A stretch of DNA of 64,000 nucleotides, taken from contig NZ_CP135921.1 in the NCBI RefSeq assembly GCF_032397745.1, positions 5,878,501 to 5,942,500 of the forward strand, written 5' to 3'. The stretch comes from Bradyrhizobium prioriisuperbiae. Lineage in GTDB: Bacteria > Pseudomonadota > Alphaproteobacteria > Rhizobiales > Xanthobacteraceae. Below the pieces are notes generated by a model, which worked only from the letters and a program-made list of their open reading frames with translations, made no database searches and had not been told where the DNA came from. Made by a program: the position numbers and the translations under genes. How positions within the stretch are numbered: position 1 is the first letter of the stretch; every line of letters starts with the position of its first letter. Shown one piece after another: positions 9,439 to 18,704 of this stretch.

Positions 9439-10316
9439 AAGGCGCTGCCGCGGACATCTGTTCGGGCGCGCAGGCGCTCGCCGATCAGGTTGATGGACAG
9501 TACTGTGAAGTACATCAGCGCCGAGGGTATGAACGGGATGTAAGGCAACGCCGCCAGATCGGCCTGGCCGTCTGCGATCATGTTACCCCACGTCGGCTGC
9601 GGTGGAGGCACGCTGAGACCCAGGAAGGACAGCACGCCCTCGATGACGATGATGCGGGAGACCACGAGCAGCGCGTAGATCAGCATAGGGACAATGACGT
9701 TCGGCAGGATTTCGAGCGCCAGCACGCGCGTGTGGGTCGCGCCCATGGCCCGCGCCGCCAGCACGAATTCGCGCTCGGCAAACACCAGCGTGTTGGCGCG
9801 CGCCACCCGCATGAACGCCGGGACCGTCAGGGCGCCGAGCAGCAGGATCAGAACGGCGGTGTTTGCACCGACATAGGCCGTGACCGCAAGCACGACCAGG
9901 ATTCCGGGAAACGCCATGATGGCGTCCATGGCGGCGACAATGATCGATTCGGTGCGGCCGCGGAAATAGCCGGCAGCCAGCCCAAGACACATTCCCAGGC
10001 CGAGCCCAAGCACCGGGGCAAGCAGTCCGACGACGAGGGAGACCCGTGCGCCGAACACGGCGCGTGAGAAGATGTCGCGGCCGAGCTGGTCGGTGCCGAA
10101 CCAGTAGGTTGCATCCGGCCAGTTGGAGATGGCGGTGAAGTCGGTTTCGATCGGGTTGCGTAGCGGCAGCAAGTTGGCGGCCATGGCCAACACGACGACC
10201 ATCGTGGTCCAGGCCACCGGAATCCAGAACCCGGCACCTAGCCGGTGGCGTACGAGGGGAGGACTTGGCGTGCCGCTCGCCGTGGACAGAGCCTGATCAT
10301 TTGCGAGCGCGCTCAT
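9435..10316 (-). CDS. peptide ABC transporter permease (DppC-like)
   Basis: A 293-residue inner-membrane permease. The ATG at 10316 overlaps the stop of the upstream permease as ATGA; the open frame extends far upstream but that part lies out of frame inside the other permease gene and is not real. The protein has an N-terminal membrane helix (PVAWTTMVVVLAMAANLLP) followed by a periplasmic loop with TYWFGTDQLGRDIFSRAVFG, which is the standard OppC N-terminal motif. The EAA coupling loop is LAARAMGATHTRVLALEILP. It pairs with the DppB-like protein to form the channel. Confidence 0.93.
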   Translation of the reverse strand: MSALANDQALSTASGTPSPPLVRHRLGAGFWIPVAWTTMVVVLAMAANLLPLRNPIETDFTAISNWPDATYWFGTDQLGRDIFSRAVFGARVSLVVGLLAPVLGLGLGMCLGLAAGYFRGRTESIIVAAMDAIMAFPGILVVLAVTAYVGANTAVLILLLGALTVPAFMRVARANTLVFAEREFVLAARAMGATHTRVLALEILPNVIVPMLIYALLVVSRIIVIEGVLSFLGLSVPPPQPTWGNMIADGQADLAALPYIPFIPSALMYFTVLSINLIGERLRARTDVRGSAL

Positions 10317-11254
10317 CTGCGGATTCTCGGATCGAGCAGCGCGTAGATCAGATCGACGCCGAAATTGATCAGTACGTAGCCGACGGAGATCACCGCGACA
10401 CAGCCCTGGACCAGCATCATATCGCGATTGTAGACGGCGCCCGTCAGCATGCGGCCGATGCCCGGCAGGCCGAAGATCGTCTCCACCACCAGCGCGCCGG
10501 CGATCGTCGCGGCGATCTGCAAGCCGGAGATCGTCACCAGTGTGAACGATGACGGCCGCAGCGCATGCCGCAGCAGGATGAAGGCGGGACCAAGCCCTTT
10601 GGCTTTGGCGAGCGCGATATAGTCCTGCTGCAAGGTCTTGATCATGTCGGCGCGCAGCACGGCGAACAGTGGCGGCCATTCCGACAATCCGATCGCCAGT
10701 GCAGGCAGCGCAAGATGTGCGAGATTGCGCAGCGGGTCGGCCATGAACGGAACGTAACCGGTCGACGGCAGCCAGCGCAGCTTGAGTGCGAACAGGAACA
10801 TCAACAGAATGGCCGTGATGAACACGGGTGCAGCGAACAGCAGCAGCGCGGCCGAACTGATCAGCCGGTCGATCCGGCTGCCGGCCTTGTAGGCGCACAA
10901 CACGCCGGCTGGCACCGCGAGCAGCAACGCAAATACCTGACTCAGCAGGATCAACTCGATCGTCACCGGGAGCCGGCCGATGATCGATTCCATGACCGGC
11001 ACCTGGGTGATGTAGGAGCGCCCGAGATCACCGTGTAAAAAGCCAAACAGCCAGTGCAGGTAGCGTAGGACGATCGGCTGATCGAGGCCGAGCTCCGTGC
11101 GCACCTGTGCGATGGCTTCCGGCGTCGCTTCATTGCCGAGCAGGGCGAGTGCGACGTCGCCCGGCAGCAGGTTCAAGAGGAAGAAAGCCGCCGCGGCGAC
11201 CATCAGCAAGACCAGGATCAGGCGCAGCAGTTTGCGCAGGACGTAGTGCATCAT
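10313..11254 (-). CDS. peptide ABC transporter permease (DppB-like)
   Basis: A 313-residue inner-membrane permease with the family N-terminus YVLRKLLRLILVLLMVAAAA and the NLLPGDVA and LGLDQPIVLRYLHWL motifs of DppB/OppB proteins. The EAA loop is IALAKAKGLGPAFILLRHAL. Two adjacent ATG codons are possible starts and differ by one residue. It lies 180 nt downstream of the binding-protein gene, and the gap contains two hairpins that may lower its expression relative to that protein. Confidence 0.92.
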   Translation of the reverse strand: MMHYVLRKLLRLILVLLMVAAAAFFLLNLLPGDVALALLGNEATPEAIAQVRTELGLDQPIVLRYLHWLFGFLHGDLGRSYITQVPVMESIIGRLPVTIELILLSQVFALLLAVPAGVLCAYKAGSRIDRLISSAALLLFAAPVFITAILLMFLFALKLRWLPSTGYVPFMADPLRNLAHLALPALAIGLSEWPPLFAVLRADMIKTLQQDYIALAKAKGLGPAFILLRHALRPSSFTLVTISGLQIAATIAGALVVETIFGLPGIGRMLTGAVYNRDMMLVQGCVAVISVGYVLINFGVDLIYALLDPRIRR

Positions 11255-11293
11255 CTCCTACACCTTGCAGCGCGATCTCAAGGGCTGGTGTGC

Positions 11294-11348
11294 TGAATGC
11301 GAAGTTCGTGCGATTTCGCGGCAGATGCTTTCACGAACTTCGCATTCA
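11294..11348. repeat. perfect 17-bp inverted repeat between binding-protein and permease genes
   Basis: TGAATGCGAAGTTCGTG (11294-11310) is the exact reverse complement of 11332-11348, with a 21-nt spacer. It would form a very stable stem in the transporter mRNA. The core GAAGTTCG is shared with a second inverted repeat just upstream in transcription, so both look like members of one palindromic repeat family rather than simple terminators; there is no T-tract. Confidence 0.8.
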
Positions 11349-11388
11349 TAAAGCACACGAGGATCATACATTTGCTAGTGTCCTTATC

Positions 11389-11422
11389 GAATCCGAAGTT
11401 CGGTGGTGCGAACTTCAGATTC
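11389..11422. repeat. second imperfect inverted repeat with GAAGTTCG core
   Basis: GAATCCGAAGTTCG (11389-11402) pairs with CGAACTTCAGATTC (11409-11422) with a single mismatch and a 6-nt loop. It begins about a dozen bases after the stop of the binding-protein gene on the minus strand. Shared core and spacing with the repeat at 11294-11348 point to a tandem palindromic unit. Confidence 0.65.
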
Positions 11423-11434
11423 GAGAAACTAGGA

Positions 11435-12976
11435 CTATTTCGGGTCGACCCACACTGCGTTAAGCCGAACCAGACCGCGCCTCAGCGGGGGAATGTCATG
11501 AACCCGCGCTTGCGTGATGGCGGAATAGTTCGACTGGGTCCGCAGCAGGATGGGCATCTGCTTCGCCATTTCCTTGCTGACATCGCAATAGGCTTTCTTG
11601 CGAACGCCGACATCGAGACTGCGGCGGCCGGCCTCGATCGCTTCGTCGAGCTTCGGGGCGCTGATCTTGGTAATGTTGCCTCCGCTCTTCGAAAAGAACG
11701 CCTGATAGACCTGAAAGTCGGGGTCGGGAACGTCGACGACTTCCCAGAATGCAATCTGATAGTCGCCGCGCAAGACCGGATTGATATAAGAGGGGCCACC
11801 CTGAATGCTTTTGATTTCCGTCTCGATGCCGACCTTCTGCCAGAAGCTTTGGTAAAGCTGTGCAGGCACCGCCTGCGCCGGTTGCGCCTGGAGCACAATC
11901 TTCACTGGCTTGCCATAGTCCTTGAGCAGTGCCTTGGCTTTTTCCGGGTTGTATTCGGGGTAGCCAACGTCGGGGCAATTCCATACCGACCCCGGTCCCC
12001 AGAAGCTGGTGGCGAGTTTGCCGACGCCGTCGTAGGCGACCTTGAGCTCGACATTACGATCCAGCGCGTGGGCCAGCGCCAGCCGCACTCTGATGTCATT
12101 GAGCGGTGGTGACGACGTGTTGATATTAAGGGTGGAGGCGCCTGTGCCAGTGTATTCAACGACCTTCAGGGTCTTGTCATTGCGTGCTTCGTTTACCTGC
12201 TTGCCAAGCGGCTCGTAGAAGACGTCGATGTCGCCGGTCTTCACCGCTGTAAAACGCGCGGTTGTATCAGGCAGGAAACGGATCACGACCTTGTCGAGAT
12301 GCTGTGCCCTGGGATTCCAGTAGTTCGGGTTTTTCTCGAAGGTGATGCTGTCGTCCTGTTTCCAGTCCGTCATCACGTAGGGGCCGGCGCCAATTGGACG
12401 GCGGTTGAGGTCGGGGCCGGCGCTGTCCTGATGCTCGATGGGCATCGCCCAGATCAGGTGGTTATCGGTCGAGAAAATGGTTTGGAACGCTGCCCGGGCA
12501 TAGGCCAGGTGGAATTCAACCGTGGTGTCGTCAATAGCGACAGCCTCCTTCAACTCACCGATAGCGGCGGCGAACGCCTGATTCTTCGTCGGATCGAGGA
12601 TACGCTGGAAGTGGCGCACCACGTCGCGTGAGGTGTAGGGCGCCCCGTTGGAGAATTTCAATCCCGGTCGCAGCTTCAATCGCCACGTCAGGCCATCAGG
12701 CGAGCCGTCAAGTGAGGTGGCGAGGTCCGGCACGCGCTCGCCTTTGTCATCGAGCGTGAAGAAGTTCGAGAACACGAGTGCGCCAGCCATGATCGTCTCG
12801 CGATTGGCGGCGCGCATGGTGAGCGGATCGAAGCCCTGGATCTGGCCGCTTGTCGCCATGATGAGCGAGCCGCCGTCTCTTGGCGCCGGCTCTGCCGCAG
12901 CGCATGGCTGCGATCCGATCAGCGCGAACGCCAACGTCCCGACGATCAGACCAACGAGCTTATCAATACGCCGCAT
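11435..12976 (-). CDS. peptide ABC transporter substrate-binding protein (SBP family 5)
   Basis: A 513-residue periplasmic binding protein. The start at 12976 follows a GGGAGGGGG ribosome site and opens a clear signal peptide (MRRIDKLVGLIVGTLAFALI, cleavage after CAAA). The SBP_bac_5 features follow: the ATSLDGSPDGLTWRLKLRPG segment, FSNGAPYTSRDVVRHFQRIL, and PNYWNPRAQHLDKVVIRFLP. Such proteins deliver di/oligopeptides, nickel chelates or other solutes to the permeases. First gene of the operon whose order is binding protein, two permeases, two ATPases. Substrate cannot be inferred from sequence alone. Confidence 0.92.
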   Translation of the reverse strand: MRRIDKLVGLIVGTLAFALIGSQPCAAAEPAPRDGGSLIMATSGQIQGFDPLTMRAANRETIMAGALVFSNFFTLDDKGERVPDLATSLDGSPDGLTWRLKLRPGLKFSNGAPYTSRDVVRHFQRILDPTKNQAFAAAIGELKEAVAIDDTTVEFHLAYARAAFQTIFSTDNHLIWAMPIEHQDSAGPDLNRRPIGAGPYVMTDWKQDDSITFEKNPNYWNPRAQHLDKVVIRFLPDTTARFTAVKTGDIDVFYEPLGKQVNEARNDKTLKVVEYTGTGASTLNINTSSPPLNDIRVRLALAHALDRNVELKVAYDGVGKLATSFWGPGSVWNCPDVGYPEYNPEKAKALLKDYGKPVKIVLQAQPAQAVPAQLYQSFWQKVGIETEIKSIQGGPSYINPVLRGDYQIAFWEVVDVPDPDFQVYQAFFSKSGGNITKISAPKLDEAIEAGRRSLDVGVRKKAYCDVSKEMAKQMPILLRTQSNYSAITQARVHDIPPLRRGLVRLNAVWVDPK

Positions 12977-13326
12977 GCCCCCTCCCGTGTTCGCTTGATT
13001 GACAGGCCTGCTGCCGATCGGGCCGCAGGCCAAGCGCAACACCGCTGTTTCGGGGTAGCTTAGCGCCCCCGTTTTGCATTCTTTGCATAGGCTACACATG
13101 CGATGGTCCAGGACTCATAGTTCTTTAGTCGGAGTGGCAAACCCCTCCGCCACAGCATTATCAATTTCATGCTAGGGGCTCTATGCAGCCGAACACTGGC
13201 TTCACCTGTGCTTGCCGATGCGGAGATCTTGCGCGCAGGCGGGTTTCCGCGGACACCATTGACGCGATGGGGCGGAGACACGACATACCATGAACCTCGA
13301 ATCGGAGCACTGCTCAGGAGCAAGAA

Positions 13327-14526
13327 ATGAACGAGCCGCCAAACATCGATCCCATCGCCGCGTCTTCTGACGGCGATGTCGTGCACTGGCTGGCAAACGA
13401 CACCCACGATGAGCGCTTCATCGACAATATTTTCACCGAGCTGTGTGTCCGGCTCCAGCGATCGGGCATTCCCGTCAAGCGGGCGTCACTTCATATGCTG
13501 ATCCACCATCCGCAATGGCTGGGCGCCCGGATCATGTGGGCCGAGGGGATGCGAGAGGCCGAGCTTGCGAGAGTCGACTACGACGTCAGGGAGCGGTCCG
13601 AGTATATCGGCAGTCCCGCCAACGAAATGCAGGACGGCGCGACCGAGGTGCGCGAAAATCTCGAACGCGATCCGTCGCTGGGCCGCAAGCACGCCGTTTA
13701 TGACGAGATGCGGGCCAAAGGCCTGACCGACTATGCAGCGTGGCCACTGTATCATACGCTCGGCAAGCGGCATATGGTGACCTTCGCAACCGACCGGCCC
13801 GGAGGTTTCGACGACGCGCATATCGCTGGTCTGTTGAGGCTGTTGCCGATTTTGGCGCTGGTCAGCGAAATCCGGATCAAGAACCGGTTGGCGCGGACGC
13901 TGCTCGAAACCTATGTCGGGTCGCATGCCAGCGAGCTCATTCTGGCCGGCGCAACCAGGCGCGGAAGTGGCACGACGGTCCGTGCCGCCATCATGATCTG
14001 CGATCTGCGCGGCTTCACCCAGATCTCCGACAACTGGCCGCGCGATGACGTCATTGATCTCTTGAACGGTTATTTCGACGCCATGTCGGAGCCGATCGAG
14101 CGGCATGGTGGGGAAATATTGAAATTCATTGGCGATGGCCTGCTTGCGATTTTTCCGCTGAGTCAGCCGTCGGCCTGCGCAAATCTGCTCCATGCCGTGA
14201 GCGAAGCCCGTCAGGCTATGATTGCTTTGAACGAAAAGAACGGCGAAACCGGTCGTGCGCCGCTGAACTACGGTATCGGCGTCCATGTCGGAGACGTCAT
14301 GTATGGCAATATCGGGTCGCGCACCCGGCTCGACTTCACCGTCATCGGTCCTGCGGTCAACATGGCGTCCCGTCTCGAAACCCTTACCAAACAACTGGGC
14401 AGAACGGTGCTGCTGTCCCAGGCGTTCGCCGACCTCGTCAAAAGTGATTTCGATCTCGAACCTGTCGGTGAATATCCCGTGCGTGGCTTCGCCGACCCGG
14501 TCGAGCTGTTTGCGTATCACGGCTGA
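13327..14526 (+). CDS. class III adenylate cyclase domain protein
   Basis: A 399-residue soluble protein. Residues about 1-190 are an N-terminal region of unknown function found in related alphaproteobacterial cyclases (WLANDTHDERFIDNIFTELC near 24). Residues about 215-397 are a class III nucleotide cyclase domain: metal-binding Asp in MICDLRGFTQISD, the second Asp in KFIGDGLLAIF, the adenine-selecting Lys in the same motif, and the transition-state Asn/Arg in GPAVNMASRLE. All expected catalytic residues are present, so production of cAMP is likely. It is monocistronic, transcribed away from the peptide transporter, with AGGAGCAAGAA just before its ATG. Confidence 0.9.
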   Translation: MNEPPNIDPIAASSDGDVVHWLANDTHDERFIDNIFTELCVRLQRSGIPVKRASLHMLIHHPQWLGARIMWAEGMREAELARVDYDVRERSEYIGSPANEMQDGATEVRENLERDPSLGRKHAVYDEMRAKGLTDYAAWPLYHTLGKRHMVTFATDRPGGFDDAHIAGLLRLLPILALVSEIRIKNRLARTLLETYVGSHASELILAGATRRGSGTTVRAAIMICDLRGFTQISDNWPRDDVIDLLNGYFDAMSEPIERHGGEILKFIGDGLLAIFPLSQPSACANLLHAVSEARQAMIALNEKNGETGRAPLNYGIGVHVGDVMYGNIGSRTRLDFTVIGPAVNMASRLETLTKQLGRTVLLSQAFADLVKSDFDLEPVGEYPVRGFADPVELFAYHG

Positions 14527-14753
14527 TTGCCGATCTATCGCCAAGTGCGCATGATGGATTGGGCGTTACGCATCGCCTTCAGCCAGGTTATAAAAAACGA
14601 ACGGAAGGAATGCGCCGTGGCCTTCCTCGAGCGGCTGTCGCCGACTACGCAAGCCGGGCGTGAGGGGCGTGCGCGTCATGACGGATAACGGCGTGTGCTA
14701 CAAATCCTTCGCCTTCGGCAATCTTCTTGGATCACCAAAAAAGTGGCCAGGCG

Positions 14754-17066
14754 TTACAGCCAACCCCGCTCGCCAAACGCAGAGAGATCAATTCCAGGCG
14801 GCGCATACCATCCCGTCGCGCCATAACGGGCGCCCAGCTTGAAGGCGACCTCTTTGTTGCCGTAGGGAATTCGCAGCGGCGTTCCTGTTGCGACGTTTGG
14901 CGGAGCGGGAGTTGGTGGAACGGCGACGGCATCGGCCTTGTGTTTCCGAGACCTCTTCCTCGGCGACGTCGATTGATGTGCAATTGAGTCCGCCGGCTTG
15001 AGGGAGGTCTTGCGGCGGCGTTTCGATTTCGGTTCGCGCTTTCCAGCAGCTTCATCATCGTTTTTACCCTCGGTTTTCTTGGGCGCGTGCTGCCTGAGAA
15101 ATGCGCCGCAGATTGACATCGACGTCTTGTAGCCGGGCGGTGGCTTGATACCGTTTTGCCGGGCGAGGCTGTCGGCAAAGCGCTTCATGGCGGGCGTGGG
15201 GGGATAAGCAGCAGCGCCGTTGCCGGCCGCGGCACCCAGCAAGGCAGGTCCTCCGGTCGCGGCGCCGTCTTTGAGTTTGCCGATGATGCGCTGGGCGACA
15301 TCACACACCGCGTCGATTGCGCCGACCATCTCCTGCTTGCCGACCACGACATCGTCGAGCAGGCATTCAAGCTGCGCCGTCACGCCCGGATCAACCAGCG
15401 CGGGATCCGCCTGTTTGAGAATGCCGAACAGCGACAGGCCGGCCTCGGTCGGCACGATGTGCTTTTCCTGTACCATCAGAAACCCCTGTTTCTTCAGGCC
15501 GCCAATGATGTCGGCGCGGGTTGCCGGCGTGCCGATCCCCTTGGCTTCCTTCAGGCGGTCTCGCAGCACCTCATCCTCGACAAAGCGCCAGGCATTTTGC
15601 ATCGCTTCGATAAGAGTGCCCTCGTTATAGCGCGGAGGCGGTCGGGTCTCCTTGTCCTCAATTTTGGGATCCTGCAGTTGCGCGGTCTCGCCGTTTTGCA
15701 ACTGCGGCAGCAATTGCGCCTCGTCGCCCTTTTCGTCGGCGGGTTGCCAGTCCGGGAATGCGGCGCGCCAGCCGAGATCGATCGGCTGACGACTGGCAGC
15801 GCGGAATTCGAAGCCACCCACATCGAGCGTTGCGGTCGTCTGCCGGTAGCGGAAGTCCGGCATCAGCGCCGACAGGTAGGCCCGCGCGATGACGTCGAAC
15901 AGTTTCTTTTCGTCGGACGATAGACGGGGCCAGACCTCGCGCAGTTTGTCGATGGTGTTGACGTTGGGAATGACGGCATGATGGCTCGCGCCCTCCAGCC
16001 CCCTGTCGTAGAAGGTGCCGCTCGCGCCCTTGCGGATGACAGGCGGCTCGGGCGCGGGGATCGCACTGAACGATTGCTCCACCCGCAGTCCAGCCAACAT
16101 CCGTGGCACGTCCGAGATCAGGCTCTGCGGCAGGTAGCGCACCTCGGCGCGTGGGTAGGTGATGATCTTCTTACCCCGGCCATCGTAGAGCTGCTGAGCC
16201 ACCTCGAGCGTTTTGCTGGCCGGCCAGCCGAAGCGGGAGCTGCATAGTTTCTGCAGCGACGGCAAATCATGCAGTTTGGGTGGCCCCTGACGCTTGTCTT
16301 CGACGCGCACGGCGAGCGCGCCCTCGAAGCCTTCAGCTGCCTTGACGACATCCTCGGCAATCTCGCGTCGAACGATCCGGTCCTGCGGCGCGTGCCACAT
16401 CCGGAATTGGCCTCCCGCCACCTTCGCCGTGGCGACAACTTCAAAATAGGCCAGCGGCACGAAGTTCCGGATTTCCAACTCGCGCTTGCATACAATTGCC
16501 AGTGTCGGCGTCTTCACGCGCCCGACTCCAATCACTCTGCGCGTACCGTGCCCCAGAATGACAGTTGCAGTCCGCGTGAGCGACAAGTTGTAGATCTGAT
16601 CGGCCTGCCGGCGCGCGACGGCAGCGGCGTAAAGACGTCCATATTCGCTATTTGGCTTTGCCCGGCTGAATGCGTCTCGGATGGTTTGCGAGTCCTGCGC
16701 GGTGACCAGCACCCGCATGACGTCGCCGCGATACTTGTAATGTTCGAGAATCTCCTGACCGATCAGCTGACCTTCGCGATCGCAATCGGTGGCGAGCCAG
16801 ACCCGCTCAGCGGTCCGAAGCGCCTCGCGAATGTCCCGGAGCTTGGCGGCCTTGTTGCCGCCCTTTGCCGGGCGCGTGTCGTAAAGGCCCTCCGGCCGCA
16901 GAAGGATCGGCGACCAGCGCTTCCAAGCCGGCATGACATCCTCAGGCTCAACAAGGTCGAACAGATGGCCTTCGGCCGGAAGGATATCTCCGTAGCGCGC
17001 GCCGACGGCGGCGCGGACGTCCTTTGCCTGGCTGGTCTTCTCCGTGATGACAATTTGATTGGGCAT
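14754..17066 (-). CDS. type IA DNA topoisomerase (topoisomerase III type) with DUF5710 tail
   Basis: A 770-residue enzyme that would relax or decatenate DNA through a transient 5'-phosphotyrosine. The start at 17066 gives the conserved beginning MPNQIVITEKTSQAKDV. The TOPRIM domain has Glu9 and the ATDCDREGQ motif (Asp94, Asp96, Glu98). The active-site Tyr is Tyr304 in IITYPRAEVRYLP; most relatives have Ser or Thr where this has Ala306-equivalent after the Arg. A basic linker (KKTEGKNDDEAAGKREPKSK) near 655 leads to a C-terminal segment LGARYGATGWYAPPGIDLSA that matches DUF5710, a small domain also found on plasmid-borne primases and topoisomerases. No zinc-finger cysteines are visible at the end. 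The domain suggests an origin in mobile DNA, though the gene may now be resident. Confidence 0.88.
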   Translation of the reverse strand: MPNQIVITEKTSQAKDVRAAVGARYGDILPAEGHLFDLVEPEDVMPAWKRWSPILLRPEGLYDTRPAKGGNKAAKLRDIREALRTAERVWLATDCDREGQLIGQEILEHYKYRGDVMRVLVTAQDSQTIRDAFSRAKPNSEYGRLYAAAVARRQADQIYNLSLTRTATVILGHGTRRVIGVGRVKTPTLAIVCKRELEIRNFVPLAYFEVVATAKVAGGQFRMWHAPQDRIVRREIAEDVVKAAEGFEGALAVRVEDKRQGPPKLHDLPSLQKLCSSRFGWPASKTLEVAQQLYDGRGKKIITYPRAEVRYLPQSLISDVPRMLAGLRVEQSFSAIPAPEPPVIRKGASGTFYDRGLEGASHHAVIPNVNTIDKLREVWPRLSSDEKKLFDVIARAYLSALMPDFRYRQTTATLDVGGFEFRAASRQPIDLGWRAAFPDWQPADEKGDEAQLLPQLQNGETAQLQDPKIEDKETRPPPRYNEGTLIEAMQNAWRFVEDEVLRDRLKEAKGIGTPATRADIIGGLKKQGFLMVQEKHIVPTEAGLSLFGILKQADPALVDPGVTAQLECLLDDVVVGKQEMVGAIDAVCDVAQRIIGKLKDGAATGGPALLGAAAGNGAAAYPPTPAMKRFADSLARQNGIKPPPGYKTSMSICGAFLRQHAPKKTEGKNDDEAAGKREPKSKRRRKTSLKPADSIAHQSTSPRKRSRKHKADAVAVPPTPAPPNVATGTPLRIPYGNKEVAFKLGARYGATGWYAPPGIDLSAFGERGWL

Positions 17067-17910
17067 GGCGGATGTGTTGGGAGAATGGATTCGATGCAGA
17101 TGTTTATGGAACATATAGTGAACGTGGTGTGTCCGCAAGCTGTCGAATTGGATGCCCGGGTCCCTCTGATTTCGTTTCCGCTGTCGCCAAATACGTTTTG
17201 CCAGGGCGGGGCCGATGCACTCGATTTCTGCTGCGTCAATGTTCAGACAACCGGATGCGAGTGCCCCATCAGGGAGCGCCAAGGCCGGGATGAGCCGCCG
17301 AAATATGAGCAATCGTTGCGCCGAACTCCGGTGTGAGGCGATGGACACAAGCACGATCTCACGAGCCGGAGTTGCGGCCAATCTTTGTGCGTTGTGACGA
17401 GCGCGGCCTTTTCAATTGGAAGCCCTGCCTCGAACGGGCCAGCTCCCTCTTGTTGCAAATCGCGTAAATGCAAGTGTTCGATCTTGAGCTTATTGTGCGT
17501 GTTCGCAGATTAAGTTGACGGTGCGCCGAATAGATCGGGACAGCTCAGATCTCCATAACAGCGCGGCAGTAGTCGGTATTTTTCGACGGGCCGTCGTCCT
17601 GGCGGGTCGACGATATCGCGGGGATTCCTCGCGATGAGGCGCATAGACATCCAGCGGCAAAAGTTCTGGCTCTTTCCGACGCATCGACGCGAAGGCGTGG
17701 GCGGGCTTTCGAACGTAGAGGTGTCGAGAATCGGAGGTGCGGACTGCTCGGTTGAGCACAACCGGATTCCGTTTCTGAGGCTGTGAGCGACGTGGAAAAC
17801 CGGGCCGAGCCCTTGGCTGAAATGCCGGCTGAACGTCACGCGCATTTTATCACACGCGTCATGCGTGCGATTTTTATCCAGTTGATTTTATTGAATATTT
17901 TGAGGGTGGC
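17067..17910. other. intergenic region without a convincing gene
   Basis: 844 bp between the topoisomerase start and the tRNA-Ser 3' end. Several open frames of 60-110 codons occur on the minus strand, but none has family motifs, consistent GC-skewed third positions and a ribosome site together. It lies on the 3' side of a tRNA gene, a common spot for integration of elements, but no repeat of the tRNA 3' end was found in the window. Confidence 0.5.
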
Positions 17911-18004
17911 TGGCGGAGACAGAGGGATTCGAACCCTCGATAGGGCTTTACAACCCTATAACGGTTTAGCAAACCGCCGCCTTCAGCCACTCGGCCATAT
18001 CTCC
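17911..18004 (-). tRNA. tRNA-Ser (GCT anticodon)
   Basis: The reverse strand from 18004 reads GGAGATATGGCCGAGTGGCT, the standard start of a class II tRNA-Ser. The acceptor pairs with TGTCTCC before discriminator G and an encoded CCA (17911-17913). The anticodon loop TTTGCTAAAC carries GCT, reading AGC/AGU serine codons. A long variable arm (TATAGGG...CCCTATC region) and the T-arm GGTTCGAATCC are present. Length 94 nt with CCA. Confidence 0.95.
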
Positions 18005-18704
18005 GTCCCGGCTGCATATGCCCGACCCTGCGGTTGCCTGCAAGCCGGAGATTGCAGGCCGCTCACGCCTATTTCGTGCCGCCACTCCGGCGCCGCGAAT
18101 CCATCGTGCGTGCGAGCCAGCGTTCGGGCGCGATTGCCTTCGCATTAAGTGCCATTTCTGCTGAAGCGGGCCTCGAGCGCAGGATTTGCCGGAACGCAGC
18201 TCTTTGTCCGAATCCTCCCGGCGTTCGAATGCGCGCGTGCGAATTCAGCCGCGGGGCCCATTTCAATCGTTCAAACCGCTTTGATTCGTCCCGTCCACGC
18301 GGTTTTGGCGCCTGGCGGGGCGATTGCCTCATTGTGGCCTTGTCATCGAGGACAAAATCATCGATCTGAAATTCTTTTTAACTTCAATAGGTTGTCTGAT
18401 CACGCCGATCACGAATGCGTGTTATTTGTGCAACACATCTCCAAAAACGGCGCGATTGGCCCGTTTGTAAGGCGGTCCTTTGTTGCCTGTGCAGATGTGT
18501 TGGGTAATTGTCGTGATGCGACGGAGGGGGGCATCCCGAGGTCGTCCCGTTCAGATGTTTCGCTGAAGTCCCTCGCGTTATGCGGGAGTGTCCGAAAGCG
18601 CGAGGCACCGAAAACGGTTTAACGGGGACAAGGGGACCATCCCAGCGTGCGTATTAGCACGACGGAACTGGAACTCTCCCTAGAGAGCAAACTTGGAGGT
18701 TTAC
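18005..18704. other. long leader/promoter region upstream of porin gene
   Basis: About 700 bp separate tRNA-Ser from the porin. No gene is convincing. The downstream part contains a spaced 10-bp inverted repeat, CAACACATCT (18431-18440) and AGATGTGTTG (18493-18502), which could fold the 5' untranslated RNA or serve as a regulator site. I could not assign -35/-10 boxes with confidence. Confidence 0.45.

Noticed and set aside
17243..17473. Small minus-strand frame with a VTTHKDW segment recalling LpxK C-termini
   Set aside because: The resemblance is only a few residues, and flanking sequence in that frame shows no other LpxK features, so chance is more likely.
17911..18004. tRNA-Ser as an attachment site for an integrated element
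   Set aside because: No second copy of the tRNA 3' end, no integrase gene and no mobility genes other than the IS1634 element were found in the window.
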